Source: Aegilops tauschii subsp. strangulata
Taxonomy: Eukaryota; Streptophyta; Magnoliopsida; Poales; Poaceae
Direction of reading: 5' to 3'
NCBI RefSeq assembly: GCF_002575655.3
Contig: NC_053037.3
Coordinates: forward strand, 255,411,135 to 255,475,134
Length of the DNA: 64,000 bases
The position numbers were made by a program, and so were the translations under genes. A model generated the notes under the pieces. The model was not told the DNA's origin and did no database searches. It was given only the letters and a program-made list of their open reading frames with translations. Numbering within the stretch: the stretch's first letter is position 1; the number at the start of each line of letters is the position of its first letter. Below, piece after piece: positions 1-10,754 of the stretch.

Positions 1-795
1 TAATGTTCATGAGAATATGATGCTGCCTAAATTGGATACATTTGTTTTGCTTACAAATGAAGGGCCTAGCTTTGAGAAGGATGAACATTGGAGCAAGAAC
101 AAGCATGGAGATGATGGCATGCGCATGGGGAACAAGAACGGAGTTACAAGTGATGATTTCAGGACGTTGAAGCCACCATAATGCGTGCATGAAGCCTTGG
201 ACGAAATATACAAGATGCTACTTCATAACTTTCGTCCAGAGGCTATTCTAGGTGCTGCGTCACCTTATTATTGGGCCAGGCCCATGTAATTTCGAAATAC
301 ATAAGTATAGGCTGTTTTTAGAGTCCGTATGTGTGGGGAAACAAGAGATAGGGTTGGTTTCGGACCCCTTCCTCAAGGGCCACGAAATTCCCCCCCTCTT
401 CCTCCATATATACAGCCCTTAGGGCGTCGTTTAGACTTTGGGTTTTGTTTAGATTAAAAGTTCGCCATAGCTGCAACTTCGCGTACTTCGTTTGTGTTCA
501 GCGACCAGACAAAGGCGTCACAGAACCCCACCTTGATCAATAAAGCTTTCATCTTATATTCGCAATATCCAGATTGCAATCTCAGTTTCTTGCCTGTTCT
601 TCGTTTGCTCGCAGGAAACAGACCCTCGTGGTCAGGTTGATCGTGCTCCGGCGTGGTCGATAACCTCTCGGAGTTGGTTTAGCGATTGCTAAGGCGCGAC
701 GTCCTCGCACGTTCGTAGTCGGATCGTCAAAGTCGACTTCCATCAAAGCGATATTCATCATCTCATCGAAAGACGAGACACCTTTGCCTCTATCA
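1..795 (+). mobile_element. LTR B, CRM-clade (Cereba/CRW-like), 5' end outside window
   Basis: This is a plus-strand LTR ending CTCTATCA at 795. It aligns base for base over long stretches with the reverse complement of the two 918-bp LTRs of element C, so about 123 bp of its start lie outside the window. The first 180 bp encode the last ~59 residues of the retrotransposon polyprotein, ending LKPP-stop, because in this family the pol frame runs into the LTR. A TATA-like box (about 406-412) and an AATAAA (539-544) mark promoter and polyadenylation signals. The LTR abuts the integrase of element A at 796-800 (TAGCG, the presumed TSD), so it is inserted there. Whether it is a solo LTR or the 3' LTR of a full element cannot be told from this window. 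Confidence 0.85.
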
Positions 796-800
796 TAGCG

Positions 801-2771
801 CACAAGCTCTCAACATGTCCTCCAGAATCTGATTGACTCTCTCAGCCTGTCCATCTATCTGCGGATGAAAGGCTGTACTGAACTCTAGCCTAGTACCCAA
901 GGTGTGGTGCAGCTGATTCCAAAACTTGGAGGTAAATTGTGTTCCTCTATCTGATACGATGGTCCTCGGAACTCCATGCAGACATACGATCCTGGTCATA
1001 TATATCTTAGCCAACTTTGCACTCGTATAGGTGGTTTTCACTGGGATAAAGTGAGCCACTTTGGTCAAACGATCCACTACTACCCAGATAGAATCATACC
1101 CTGATCGGGTCCTGGGTAATCCAGTGATGAAATCCATGCCAAGCTTATCCCACTTCCATTCGAGTATCAGCATAGGCTGCAGTAATCCTGCTGGCTTCTG
1201 ATGTTCTGCCTTCACTCTCTGACATACATCACATACGGCTACATACTCGGCAATATCCTTCTTCATACCAGTCCACCAGAAACGCTCCTTCAAATCCAAA
1301 TACATCTTGGTGTTTCCGGGGTGTATTGAGTATGGCGAGCCATGGGCTTCTTGAAGTATTAACTTCCTGATCTCTTCATTATTGGGTACATAAACACGGT
1401 CCTCAAACCATAAGGTTTCATACTCATCCTCACGAAAACCTTTGGCTTTTCCGTTACTCATCTTCTCCTTTATCTCAGCAATTTCGTTGTCATCCTTTTG
1501 AGCTTCTCGAATCTTTCCCAATAATGTCGACTGAACCTCCATTGTTGCGACAAAACCTTGAGGAACTATCTCCAAACGAAGCTCCCTGAGGTCTTCGGCT
1601 AACTCCTTTGGTAATCCTCCGGTTACGAGGGTATTGACATAACTCTTCCGGCTCAAAGTGTCTGCGACGACATTGGACTTTCCTGGATGATAATGCAACT
1701 TCATATCATAATCCTTTATATGCTCCAACCATCTCCTTTGCCTGAGATTCAGCTCCTTCTGTGTGAAAATGTACATCAAACTCTTGTGATCCGTGTACAC
1801 ATGACAACGGTTTCCAATAAGAAAGTGTCTCGAGGTCTTGAGTGCATGAACAAAAGCTGCTAACTCCAAAACATGCATGGCATAATTCAACTCATGCGGT
1901 CGAAGCTGTCGTGAGGCATATGAGACAACTCTTCCGTCTTGCATAAGTACACCTCCAAGTCCTAAGCGAGAAGCATCGCAGTACACTTGGAAATCCTTGC
2001 GTATATCCGGCTGAATCAGCATTGGGGCTGTAACCAAACGTTTCTTCAGCTCCTGAAAACTTGCCTCACATTCATCTGTCCATTTAAACTTGGTGTCTTT
2101 CTTCAACAACTCCGTCATAGGCTTCACAATCTTGGAGAAATTCTCAATAAATCTCTGATAATATCCCGCGAGTCCAAGAAAACTGCGGATCTCTCCAACT
2201 GAGGTGGGTGCCAACCACTCAGTGACTGACTGGACCTTGGTAGGGTCTACTGTTATACCTTCTCCTGATATAATATATCCAAGAAATCTAACTTCCTTCA
2301 ACAAAAACTCACATTTGCTGAACTTGGCATATAACTGATGCTCCCTGAGCTTCTCGAGAACTAAAAGCAAATGCTCCTTGTGTTCCTCTTCATTCTTCGA
2401 ATATACCAAAATATCATCAATGAACACCACAACAAATTTATCCAAGAACTCCATAAACACCTTATTCATCATACTCATGAAATAGGCAGGGGCATTGGTT
2501 AAACCAAACGACATAACCATGTACTTATATATCCCGTACCTTGTGGTGAAAGTTATCTTAGGTATATCCTGCTCTCGGATCTTCAACTGGTGGTATCCTG
2601 ATCGCAGATCGATCTTGGAAAATATTTAGCTCCTTGTAGCTGGTCAAACAAATCGTTGATCATCGGTAGTGGGTACTTGTTCTTGATCGCCACTTCATTC
2701 AATGCACGATAATCAACAACCATTCTCAAAGATCCATCCTTCTTCTCAACTAAGAGCACTGGGCTCCCCAT
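801..2771 (-). pseudogene. Element A pol: reverse transcriptase, RNase H, integrase (3' truncated)
   Basis: An open frame from 2586 to 793 gives most of RT with the catalytic box FIDD (a YIDD variant), then RNase H with YCDAS and YTDHKSL, and VVADTLSRK before the integrase. The integrase has the HHCC zinc finger, [12 protein letters not shown] (first Asp), SDRGTQF (second Asp) and [13 protein letters not shown] (Glu). The reading ends at the B LTR, so the integrase C-terminus and any chromodomain are missing. The first RT block ([13 protein letters not shown] to [10 protein letters not shown]) lies at 2771-2583 in another frame. The frame break is near 2620-2630, inside the normally conserved [12 protein letters not shown] stretch. 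The enzyme would have copied element RNA into DNA and integrated it; this copy cannot. Confidence 0.9.
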
Positions 2772-3385
2772 GGTGACGAACTTCGTCGAATGTAACCTTT
2801 CTCCAATAACTCCTTAATCTGCTTCTTAATCTCCTCCAGATCATTTGCGGTCATCCGGTATGGTCTCTTTGATATTGGTCCGGTGCCTGGCAAAAGCTCT
2901 ATAAAAAACTCAATGTCTCGATCTGGCGGCATGCCTGGTAGTTCCTCTGGGAATACATCTGGGTAATCCTTGACTACAGGCACTTCCTCTTGGATAACTC
3001 CTGAGAGGGAATTCACTTGGGTCCTCCTTGGCGCATGCCTGGATACATACTTAATCCTTTTTCCCTCCGGGGTGGTGAGCATAATTGACTTATTGGCGTA
3101 ATCGATGTTTCCCCCATACATCGATAGCCAATCCATGCCTAGTATCACATCCAATCCTTGTGACTCCAGAATTATTAAGTCTAAGGGGAAAACATGCCTA
3201 CCTATGGTCAATGGCATCTGAAAACATCCTTGGCTTGCCATATACTTTGCTCCTGGCGAACTTACTAACATAGGTGTCCTAAGAACTTTGGTGGGCAACT
3301 TGTACTTATCCACAAATCCCCTTGATATGTATGAATGCGATGCACCAGTATCAAAAAGAACGATTGCAGTAAATGACTTAACCAA
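2750..3385 (-). pseudogene. Element A aspartic protease and RT N-terminal linker
   Basis: A 211-codon frame begins next to the gag zinc knuckle. It contains the retropepsin active site FDTGASHSYIS near its start, then GMDWLSMYGG (the second conserved protease block) and the pre-RT linker DVFPEELPGMPPDRDIEF with [16 protein letters not shown]. It breaks frame near 2765-2775, just before the next conserved RT residues, which continue in the overlapping frame ending at 2583. The protease would cut the Gag-Pol polyprotein. The arrangement and DTGA motif are seen directly; inactivity follows from the frameshifts around it. Confidence 0.85.
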
Positions 3386-4453
3386 AAACTAACCTATAAC
3401 TGCATCTGGCTGCTCTTCAACCTCCTCCACGTTAACGTGGTTCACTTGTCCCCTATTGAAAGGGTTGGGCTTCTTCCCAGAGCTTCCATTGCCATTGCCA
3501 TTCTTTGCTTCGGAACACTCGGTGGCGTAGTGTCCAGTCTTCCCGCACTTGAAACAAGTAATGTGACTTAGATCCTTCTTGGCGGGTGTGGCTGGGTTGG
3601 AACGGTTCTGGCTGCTACTCCCTCCATTCCCATTTCCATTCTTGGGGCCACTATGGTTATCCGAACTTCCTCCATTATGAGTGTGGCCTCCATGGTTATG
3701 GGTATATCCTCCCGAGTTCGGGGTAAAACGGGGCTTCTGCGAGGCTCCAAAATTGTACCTCCCTTGTCCATACTTCCTTTACGGCTCTCTATCTGCTGCT
3801 GCTTCCCTTCAATCATAAGAGCCCTGTCTACCAAGTCCTGGTAGTTAGCAAATGTTGCCACCATCAACTGCATGCTTAGTTCATCATTCAGCCCTTCCAT
3901 AAACTTCTCCTGCTTCGCGGCGTCTGTGGCCACATCATCAGGGGCATAGTGAGCTAACTTACTAAACTCATCCACGTACTGCCCCACAGTACGATTTCCC
4001 TGGCGTAAGTTGCGAAACTCCCACTTCTTCATGCTCATAGCTCCAGTTGAGACATGTGCAGTGCGGAATGCTTGCTGAAACTGATCCCAAGTGACATTGG
4101 CTATGGGGAAAGTGGTTGTGTAATTCTCCCACCATGAGGCTGCGGGTCCATCCAATTGGTTTGCTGCAAAACACACCTTCTCCGCATCTGTGCAACCTGC
4201 GGTGGTCAACTCCCTTCCAATCCTGCGTAGCCAGTCATCAGCAACAATCGGCTCGGTGCTACTGGAAAACACCGGTGGATTCAACCTCAGAAAACGGGCT
4301 AAGTTGTCAACTGGAGGTGGTGGCGGTGGGTTGTTGTTGTTGTTGCCTTGGTCCTGGACTAGTAGCTGCATCAAGGCATTCTGCTGTTGGATCAACTAAG
4401 TGAGCTCCGGTGGGAAGACAAATCCGGGGTCCGGGGTCACATCTCGGAGGCAT
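3386..4453 (-). pseudogene. Element A gag (capsid and zinc knuckle), broken
   Basis: Compared with the A2 copy, the expected ATG is at 4453. This copy has a 7-bp duplication soon after it and a TAG in place of a Gln codon just before LIQQQNALMQLL, so only the part from 4395 reads open. The capsid-type retrotrans_gag core follows (AASWWENYT, FRNLRQGNRTVGQYVDEF, KFMEGLNDEL). Near 3770 the frame shifts. The original frame resumes with a glycine/asparagine-rich linker and a CCHC zinc knuckle CFKCGKTGHYATEC at 3515-3556. Gag would assemble the virus-like particle and bind RNA. The upstream TAG, the duplication and the frameshift make it a pseudogene. Confidence 0.85.
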
Positions 4454-4653
4454 CTGATGGGTGTAGAGGGAAGAGATTAGAATAGAGTGAGGTCTAGTGG
4501 GAAAGCACTACCCAAATTCACATGAGGCAAACACATTCATATCACACGAATCAATTCAAAACAAGGGCATACAATAGATCTAGCTACCGTTACAAAATAC
4601 TCGGACTACTACTATATACATGGGGGAAATACTACTAATAATATGGTGGTCAT

Positions 4654-5382
4654 CTAGAAATTTTGACCGGTGGAAGACTCCATGATATTCGCTCCAACTT
4701 CATCTTCATAATCATCATCACTACTGTCGGGGTCGGAATCGGTGTCATTGATGATGATGTAGTCCTCGGGATGGTCGTCATCTCCTCTGGCGCGGGGGTC
4801 TCCCATGAATACTCCTAGCTTCCTCGTTTGGTCGTCATTCTTTTCTACTAGCACTGCGATTTCCTCCTCATATCCATCGCATGTAGACTTGAGTTCCTCT
4901 TCAAGCTCCATGTTCCTGGTCATCACCTTCTTTAGATCTATCATGCTTGCGCACATTTGGTACTCCTGGCGACGAATGTGCTGGTTTAACTCCTGGATGA
5001 AAGCTGCAATGGACCTGTCCCTCCTGGTGCTGATCATCTCCCATTGCTCATCTTGGCGCCCACATATCTGGTAGATGGTGTCCTTAAGATCCTTGTGATA
5101 AACTTCGCCGATGCGTCCCATGGCGATGTGAGCTGCCATGCTCTTTCCTAGACTCCAGGTTGGTGCATTAAAGGAAAACTCTATGGGCTCAGTAACTGGC
5201 GTGAACGTCCTTCCTGGAACTTGAACTCGAATCATCCAATGCTCCTCTTCCGGTAAAGTGGTGGTGTAGGTCCCGGTGAAGCTTGGTATTCCGATGTTCA
5301 GGTACCTAGTGACTTCTTTCAAGTGTCGTCCAAAAGGAGTGTCTTCATCCGGTTGAGCAAACTTGTTCCTCGGGTCCGCCAT
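4654..5382 (-). CDS. Extra ORF between PBS and gag in element A (coiled-coil, acidic tail), unknown function
   Basis: This is an intact 242-codon ORF on the element's sense strand, between the PBS (5472-5485) and gag. It starts MADPRNKFAQPDEDTPFGRH about 90 bp downstream of the PBS. Residues ~1-85 look globular and have no family I recognise. Residues ~85-190 are charged and heptad-like (IQELNQHIRRQ, MELEEELKS), suggesting a coiled coil. The C-terminus is very acidic (DTDSDPDSSDDDYEDE). It carries no gag, env or nuclease motif that I can see. The homologous ORF in A2 (60802-60076) occupies the same place. That the ORF is intact here while gag and pol are broken may be chance. A role in RNA packaging or host interaction would be a guess. 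Confidence 0.7.
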   Translation of the reverse strand: MADPRNKFAQPDEDTPFGRHLKEVTRYLNIGIPSFTGTYTTTLPEEEHWMIRVQVPGRTFTPVTEPIEFSFNAPTWSLGKSMAAHIAMGRIGEVYHKDLKDTIYQICGRQDEQWEMISTRRDRSIAAFIQELNQHIRRQEYQMCASMIDLKKVMTRNMELEEELKSTCDGYEEEIAVLVEKNDDQTRKLGVFMGDPRARGDDDHPEDYIIINDTDSDPDSSDDDYEDEVGANIMESSTGQNF

Positions 5383-5468
5383 CTATAGAGTGGAAAATGG
5401 AGAGGAGTCAGAAATGAGTAGAGAGGAGTGACCTATGGCTTATCTTAGTGGTCGTGTCCTACAATCAA

Positions 5469-5488
5469 CGTGTGCTCTGATACCATCT
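5469..5488 (-). other. Primer-binding site of element A (initiator-tRNA-Met type)
   Basis: Read on the minus strand, the LTR ends GCTACA, followed by three bases and TGGTATCAGAGCAC (5472-5485). TGGTATCAGAGC is the common plant PBS complementary to the initiator methionine tRNA. It fixes the inner edge of the 5' LTR and the transcription direction. A2 has the same site at about 60892-60905. Confidence 0.85.
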
Positions 5489-8060
5489 TGTAGCGATCCG
5501 ACCTCAGACGGTCAAATCTTTGTGCATAAGTGTCATCCCTGGATCGGTAATGCTGATACACACAATACTTGAAGGATTTATAACAAAGTGCAATCACACA
5601 CTTATTACATCGAATGCCTCAAAAGAGAACTTATTACAATAATATGGCTTAAGGCCATATAAATAAGATAACTGCGGAAGCATCGAAGGTAAATGAGTCC
5701 ATCAACTCCAACGGCATAGCTGAGTGCACGATAACGACCTAGCGCACCTTACTCCTCGTCTGAAAAGTCTGCAACATAATACGTTGCAGCCCCAAACGGG
5801 TCAGCACATGGAATATGATGGCAAAATAACACTGTAGAGCAATGAACAAGGTAAATGCTAACACTACATGCATATATGGCTGGTGGAGGCTCCACGGTTA
5901 TCATGTTTTTGCGAAAAGCCAATTTTTCCCTACAACAACGGAATATATTTTATTTAACTATCATGGTAGTTGATAAACATTAAGAAGGTTCCTCCAACTC
6001 AATCCCAATTAAACAGTATTAATAACCCAACAAATTAGATTAAGAGTGATGAGATCAACATGATAATTCAAGAACCATATACTCAAGATGTCCATAACCG
6101 GGGACACGGCTATGATTAGTTTGTACACTCTGTAGAGGTTTGCGCACTTTTCCCCACAAGACTCGATCTCCTCCGTTGAATTTCTCGCACTACATGATGT
6201 TTGAGAAATGGATGATCGAGACACAGTCTTTCCGAAGCACTTACTCTTTACACTGGGTAGACAGTTACACCTACTTTCCCCTACATCTGCTAGCCTACCA
6301 CTGAAAGAGGTCACACAACATACTCAACTATGCCAGAGCCCATAATGGCTTGTGGCTGCACATGAAAGTTTCTAGCATGAATAATCTTATGATCCCTTTG
6401 AGCCTGGGTGGCGAACCGTAGGATGATCACACGGGTACTCCGGGATATCCTAGGACAACACTGGATTCTCCAGGTGCCCAGACAACCAATCCACCCAGAT
6501 GTGAATTAAAGTAGCCACCTTAAGTTAACCATTAATTAACATCTCTCACATCAGTCATGGATCACTCAAGCCAAACCACGTCTACGAGCATAGGATAGCA
6601 GTATAAGCATAACGTAGAAGTAACTCCCATGGTTTGATATAAAGGGCAATAGGTTCTACCTCATCATCTACTTCCCAAACCCACATGTTAAACAAATCCT
6701 ACTCATGCAACGTTTGAGGGTTGAAACTAATGCATAAAAACTGGGTAATAAAGAGGTATGATCAAAGTGTTACTTGCCTTGCCGATGATCTGCAAACCCT
6801 AGAGACTCATAGTAGCACGCTTCGCACTCTAAAAATTCTATCGCAAACAAACTGTAGCATACATAAGCACTCTAGCATAGATGCAAGGGTAAAACTCAGA
6901 TGAGAAAGATCAAATCTGAAAGTTCAACTGAAAAGAGCTTCGATTTACAAAAGAAATCAATCAAATCGGAGCTATGAAACTCAAACTACGATCAAAAGAA
7001 GTTCAAAAACAAATCTGCTTGAAACCAAATTTTAAATTGTCAAAATCATGTTCAAGTTGATTAACTGGAAAGAGGGGTTCGAGACGAAGATTTTGGCGTT
7101 GGTTTCACTTGATTTGGACGAACGGTTAAAAAGTTGCGAGGGTTTGAAGATCAGGGGCAAATCTGCGATAAAAATAATCGTGGATAGGTCCCTGGCAAAA
7201 AAACAGAAAAAGAAAAAATATATCGGACGAACGTCTGCTAACAGCGACAAACAAACGAATTCGTTCGTTATAAGAACTAAATGAACAAACGTTCGCAGAA
7301 TAGATCTAAACCAAAAAAACCGATCTAAAAAGGGAGTAGATCTAGGGTTTACCCAAAAAACCGACGAAATCCTGAGAAAAAAACCGGTCGGCGGTGGCGG
7401 GGTCGAGTTCTGGCGACGGCGCGGCGCGGGGGCGGCTGGGTTGGCGGGTCGCGGCTTGGGTTGGCGGCGGCTTGGGGCTGGCGGCCTCGGGCCTCGCCTT
7501 ATAAAGGCTGGCGGCGGTGGGGCGGCCTGGGAGTCCCGGCCCGAGCCGGCTCCTAGGTCGGTTCGCTTTTTTTAAAAATAAATTCCTCCGAAGAAAATCC
7601 TAAATAAATATAAAAAATTCTAAAATGCCAAAAACAATTTTCACAACCGTCTAAATAAAATATTTAGAACAAACTGAACATTTTTCTGGCCTAAAATGCA
7701 ATTTTGGAAAATGCATATTTTTTCTAATTCAAATAAAATCTCGAATAAAATCCAAATAAAATATATATTTGATTTTAACATTTTTCCTCCAATGTTTCTT
7801 TTATTTTGGAGAAGTCCTTTTATCCCCTCTCTTTTATTTTTAATATTGGAAATATTTTGGAGAGAAAAATATTAAAACCAAAATGATCCTCTATTCAAAT
7901 TTGAGAAAAATTCAAATATGAAAATAATTGAAATCCCCAACTCTCTCCGTGGGTCCTTGAGTTGCTTAGGATTTCTAGGATCGCAAACGAGATGCAAATA
8001 AATATGATATGCATATGATGACCTATGTATAACATCCAAATTGAAAATTGGGATGTTACA
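5489..8060 (-). repeat. 5' LTR of element A (about 2.57 kb)
   Basis: On the minus strand it begins TGTAACATCCC at 8060 and ends GCTACA at 5489, giving TGTA..TACA termini. The length is 2572 bp by coordinates. It aligns along its length with the A2 LTR (60909-63526), with small indels. It includes a GC-rich block with a TTATAAAGG-type motif near 7497-7505 on the plus strand and an A/T-rich outer third. Small ORFs inside it have no protein-like features, and I see no gene. Confidence 0.85.
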
Positions 8061-8248
8061 CAGTTCCCCCGTGTACATGGGAATTAAGCCGTAAGACTAG
8101 TCTTTATGCCTACACTGCAACTTAATTCGTTCAATTTAGAACTGTCGTGTGTACTGAATTTGTGAGTTATGCCCGGTTTTCTGTTGATGTAAGAACCGTT
8201 AATATGTTGACCTTCATATGCTGTCAGCTCAGGCAATGAATATGAACT

Positions 8249-8250
<2 letters not shown>

Positions 8251-8288
<38 letters not shown>

Positions 8289-8306
8289 TATTATTATTAT
8301 TATTAT
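8251..8306. repeat. (ATT)n microsatellite
   Basis: About 18 ATT/TTA triplets in a row, with one interruption (ACT) near 8284. Confidence 0.97.
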
Positions 8307-8377
8307 ATCCTAGAGGTAGCACACCCAATTGATCTCACTACAGTATGTGTGAACAAAAATATGCAATCTGGTTTGCG

Positions 8378-8545
8378 AATAGCACACGGTTCGTTGATGA
8401 AAGCCGTGTGCCGACCAGACCCCGCCCACGATTTGAGTCATGCTTTCTGATTGGCCAGAACCCAAACTCCACGGGTCATACGTCTGCACCGTTGGATGCT
8501 CCCAGATCGAACAACGATCCTCTTCCCTTTCGATAGCACATGCAG
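8378..8545. repeat. Repeat module, copy 1
   Basis: It begins with AGCACACGGTTC, followed by GAAAGCCGTGTG, so CACACGG and CCGTGTG can pair as a hairpin. It continues through CTGATTGGCCAGAACCCAAA and GTCTGCACCGTTGGAT to a GACAGCACATG-like end (here GATAGCACATG). Copy 2 lies at 10538-10720 in the same orientation. The hairpin resembles subterminal motifs of plant DNA transposons, but no complete element can be drawn. Confidence 0.75.
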
Positions 8546-8766
8546 TTCCGGTTGTAATTTTATTTTTATGCACAAAATTCATGTTAATCTCAAAAAATGT
8601 CTTGAATATAGCTAAGGATACCTATGCCAGAAAATCAAACCCGTGGTATAATGAGGATTGCGTACCGTGGAAATTTTTATGAAGCCAAACGATGAAGTCA
8701 CCGGCCACAGGAGTTTGAATTGACACATCTCCTTTTGGAAACCATGATCCTTCATGTGAGATGCTC

Positions 8767-9061
8767 CGGTTTATAGGGCTTATCTCAAAATCTTAGTTTT
8801 TCCATTTCATAAGGCTCAATTTGGTTGTTCCCCATCACAATTTCAGATTCCAAGATGCATTAAATAATTGCATGCAAGTATTAAGAGAAAATTGACCAAT
8901 GCATGTACTTTATGCATGCATTGCAATTAATACATTGGTAAACATAAAATTTTGAGGAAAACAAGAGCATTAATTGGGTGCTTTTGCAAATTACAAAAAG
9001 TATTCCACCACTCACCAACTACCTTGGTTGGTGAGATTTTTGAATTGAGCCCTATAAACCG
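8767..9061. mobile_element. MITE, 295 bp, CGGTTTATAGGGCT inverted ends
   Basis: The left end CGGTTTATAGGGCTTA (8767) and the reverse complement of the right end (CGGTTTATAGGGCTCA, ending 9061) form a terminal inverted repeat of about 16 bp. The rest of both ends also pairs imperfectly (AGATTTT / AAAATCTCA-type stretches). There is no coding capacity. The superfamily is not decided because I cannot fix the TSD. Confidence 0.75.
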
Positions 9062-9065
9062 AAAA

Positions 9066-9845
9066 GGTGGGAGTATCATAAGTTAGTATCTTAGGGTGCC
9101 TTATTAATTGCCATGCATGACACAAAGTAGTACAACATTTAATATGATACAGTATCATGATATGATACCACACCCTCTCTTTCCTCATTTAACTGTGTGC
9201 CACATCATCCAAAAAGTCTAGTTGGCATGCATGATTCCGCTTGATACTCCCATATTACGACCAGCCTTAGGGTGGCCATAGTGGGGGTATCATAGCCGGT
9301 ATCATGCACTCGGGAATAGCAAATATGATGATGTGGCAAAGAAGCAGTAACATAGGTAGATACCATAACATATATAATAATGATATACTACTTTGTGTCA
9401 TGCATGGCCATAAATACGGTCATCTATGATATATACTACTCTATGATACTATATATGCAATATGAAGTTACATACGCAGTATCATACACTAGTATCATAT
9501 GCATGATACTATATATAGTATATGATACTCCCCACTATATAAGGCTGGCCATAGTGGTGGTATCATAGCCGACGATATCATGCACTCGGAAATGGCAAGT
9601 ATGCTGGTGTGGCAAAGAATTAAATATATAGAGAGAGGGTTAGAGTAACATATAGGTAGGTACCATATCATGTTAAATGCGATGCTAATTTGTGTCATGC
9701 ATGGCAGTAAATATGATCTATGATACTATACTCTATGTATTATACTATGCGCTATAATTAATTAAAGGTAGTATCATACACTAGTATCATATATATATAT
9801 ATATATATATGCATGATACTAGTATATGACACTCTCCACTATGAG
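9066..9845. mobile_element. Three adjacent MITE-like copies with GGCCATAGTGGGG / CCCCACTAT ends
   Basis: Approximate copies are 9066-9252, 9270-9531 and 9543-9845. Copies two and three both open with GGCCATAGTGG and continue GGTATCATAGCC and ATCATGCACTCGG. They close with GATACTCCCCACTAT or GACACTCTCCACTAT, which are inverted versions of the start. All share GTGTCATGCATGGC and repeated ATGATACT motifs. Copy one has related ends (GTGGGAGTATCAT / GATACTCCCAT). An (AT)n tract lies at 9789-9810. They are non-coding. Back-to-back placement suggests repeated insertion into or beside one another. Confidence 0.65.
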
Positions 9846-10537
9846 TATCCTAAGTATATATGGCCTAACTAAAACACCCACATGTAGTTGTAGTAGGGTT
9901 TTTGACTTTAATTAATTATATGCACTAAAATGCAATGCAAGGTAAGTGCAAAGAATGACTTAAACATAGCAGAGACCTGAAATGGGCCAGAACAATGTAG
10001 CTAGTAACTAGCGATTTGTAGTCCGAAGTGCCGCATCTCTTTTTGGAAACTATTATCCTTCTTGTGAGATGCTCCGGTATGGAAGGTGCGAGCACCAAAA
10101 CTTGTGCCAAACTATACCAAAATTTTTCCACGCGACCGTGAGAGCACGCGACAGTGACACAATGATTTTCGTTATTTTCTGGACTCTATATGCATTTCCT
10201 GAAATTAAAATACCAACAAGGCCTATGCCTCTGGCCGCACTCCGCGACCGAACTATTTGAAGTTTTTTCCCGTTTCTCACACAATGAATGAAAACTCGCA
10301 AAGCGACACACAAATGATCTTGCTAACATGCGCGTATTCAAAGTTTGAGATCTCTTTTTTTGCATATTCAAAGTTTGAGATTGCTAGCGAGGCCTGCCGC
10401 CTGGTAAAATCTACGAGAAAATCAAACCATAGGGTACAATCATGATTTCTTACCGTGGAAAAAAATTGGAGGCGAAAAGATGAATTCATGTTTTCATTCA
10501 AACAAAAATATGATGTTAGGTAATGTAAATGTTTTCA

Positions 10538-10720
10538 AATAGCACACGGTTCACTCAAGAAAGCCGTGTGTCCACTAAACCGTGGCCGATGCCCCCCTCT
10601 GCCACGCGCGTGATCTGAGTCATGCATTCTGATTGGCCAGAACCCAAACCCCACGGATCGTACGTCTGCACCGTTGGATTCTCCTTGATCGAACATCGAT
10701 CCTCATCCCTTTCGACAGCA
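10538..10720. repeat. Repeat module, copy 2, flanked by a 21-bp direct repeat
   Basis: This is the second copy of the 8378-8545 module: CACACGGTTC, hairpin partner CCGTGTG, CTGATTGGCCAGAACCC, GTCTGCACCGTTGGAT and CGACAGCACATG. The sequence ATGTAAATGTTTTCAAATAG occurs on both sides (about 10523 and 10722), so the module sits between ~20-bp direct repeats. E begins about 15 bp beyond. Confidence 0.75.
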
Positions 10721-10754
10721 CATGTAAATGTTTTCAAATAGCCCCTCGCAAAAT

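Larger units (their letters stand above)
796..8060 (-). mobile_element. Ty3/gypsy element A (Tekay/Del-like chromovirus), 5' LTR to integrase
   Basis: On the minus strand this runs 5' LTR (8060-5489), PBS, an extra ORF (5382-4654), gag, protease, RT, RNase H and integrase, then stops at the B insertion. The gene order PR-RT-RH-IN is Ty3/gypsy. The RNase H and integrase wording resembles the Tekay/Del clade, which is my recollection and not a search. Coding regions carry a stop codon and several frameshifts, so the copy is dead. The 3' LTR would lie left of the window. The five bases after the 5' LTR (8061-8065, CAGTT) are the expected TSD, but the partner copy is not visible. A2 at 59011-63526 is a second copy of the family. 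Confidence 0.88.
8061..10754. other. Mosaic of MITEs and repeated modules between elements A and E
   Basis: No convincing gene is visible. The block contains an (ATT)n microsatellite, a 295-bp MITE, three related MITE-like copies, and two copies of a ~170-bp module (8378-8545 and 10538-10720). The phrase TTGGAAACCATGATCC (8736) recurs as TTGGAAACTATTATCC (10043), and AGAAAATCAAACC recurs near 8630 and 10419. The middle therefore looks like a duplicated unit split by MITEs. It separates the RNase H start of E (10755) from the LTR of A (8060), so it is either an insertion in E or a deletion scar. Short ORFs here are AT-rich and unlike proteins. Confidence 0.6.

Noticed and set aside
8334..8345. 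CTCACTACAGTATG as the missing CACTA terminus
   Set aside because: It does not match either right-hand CACTA end and no partner, TSD or subterminal repeat goes with it.
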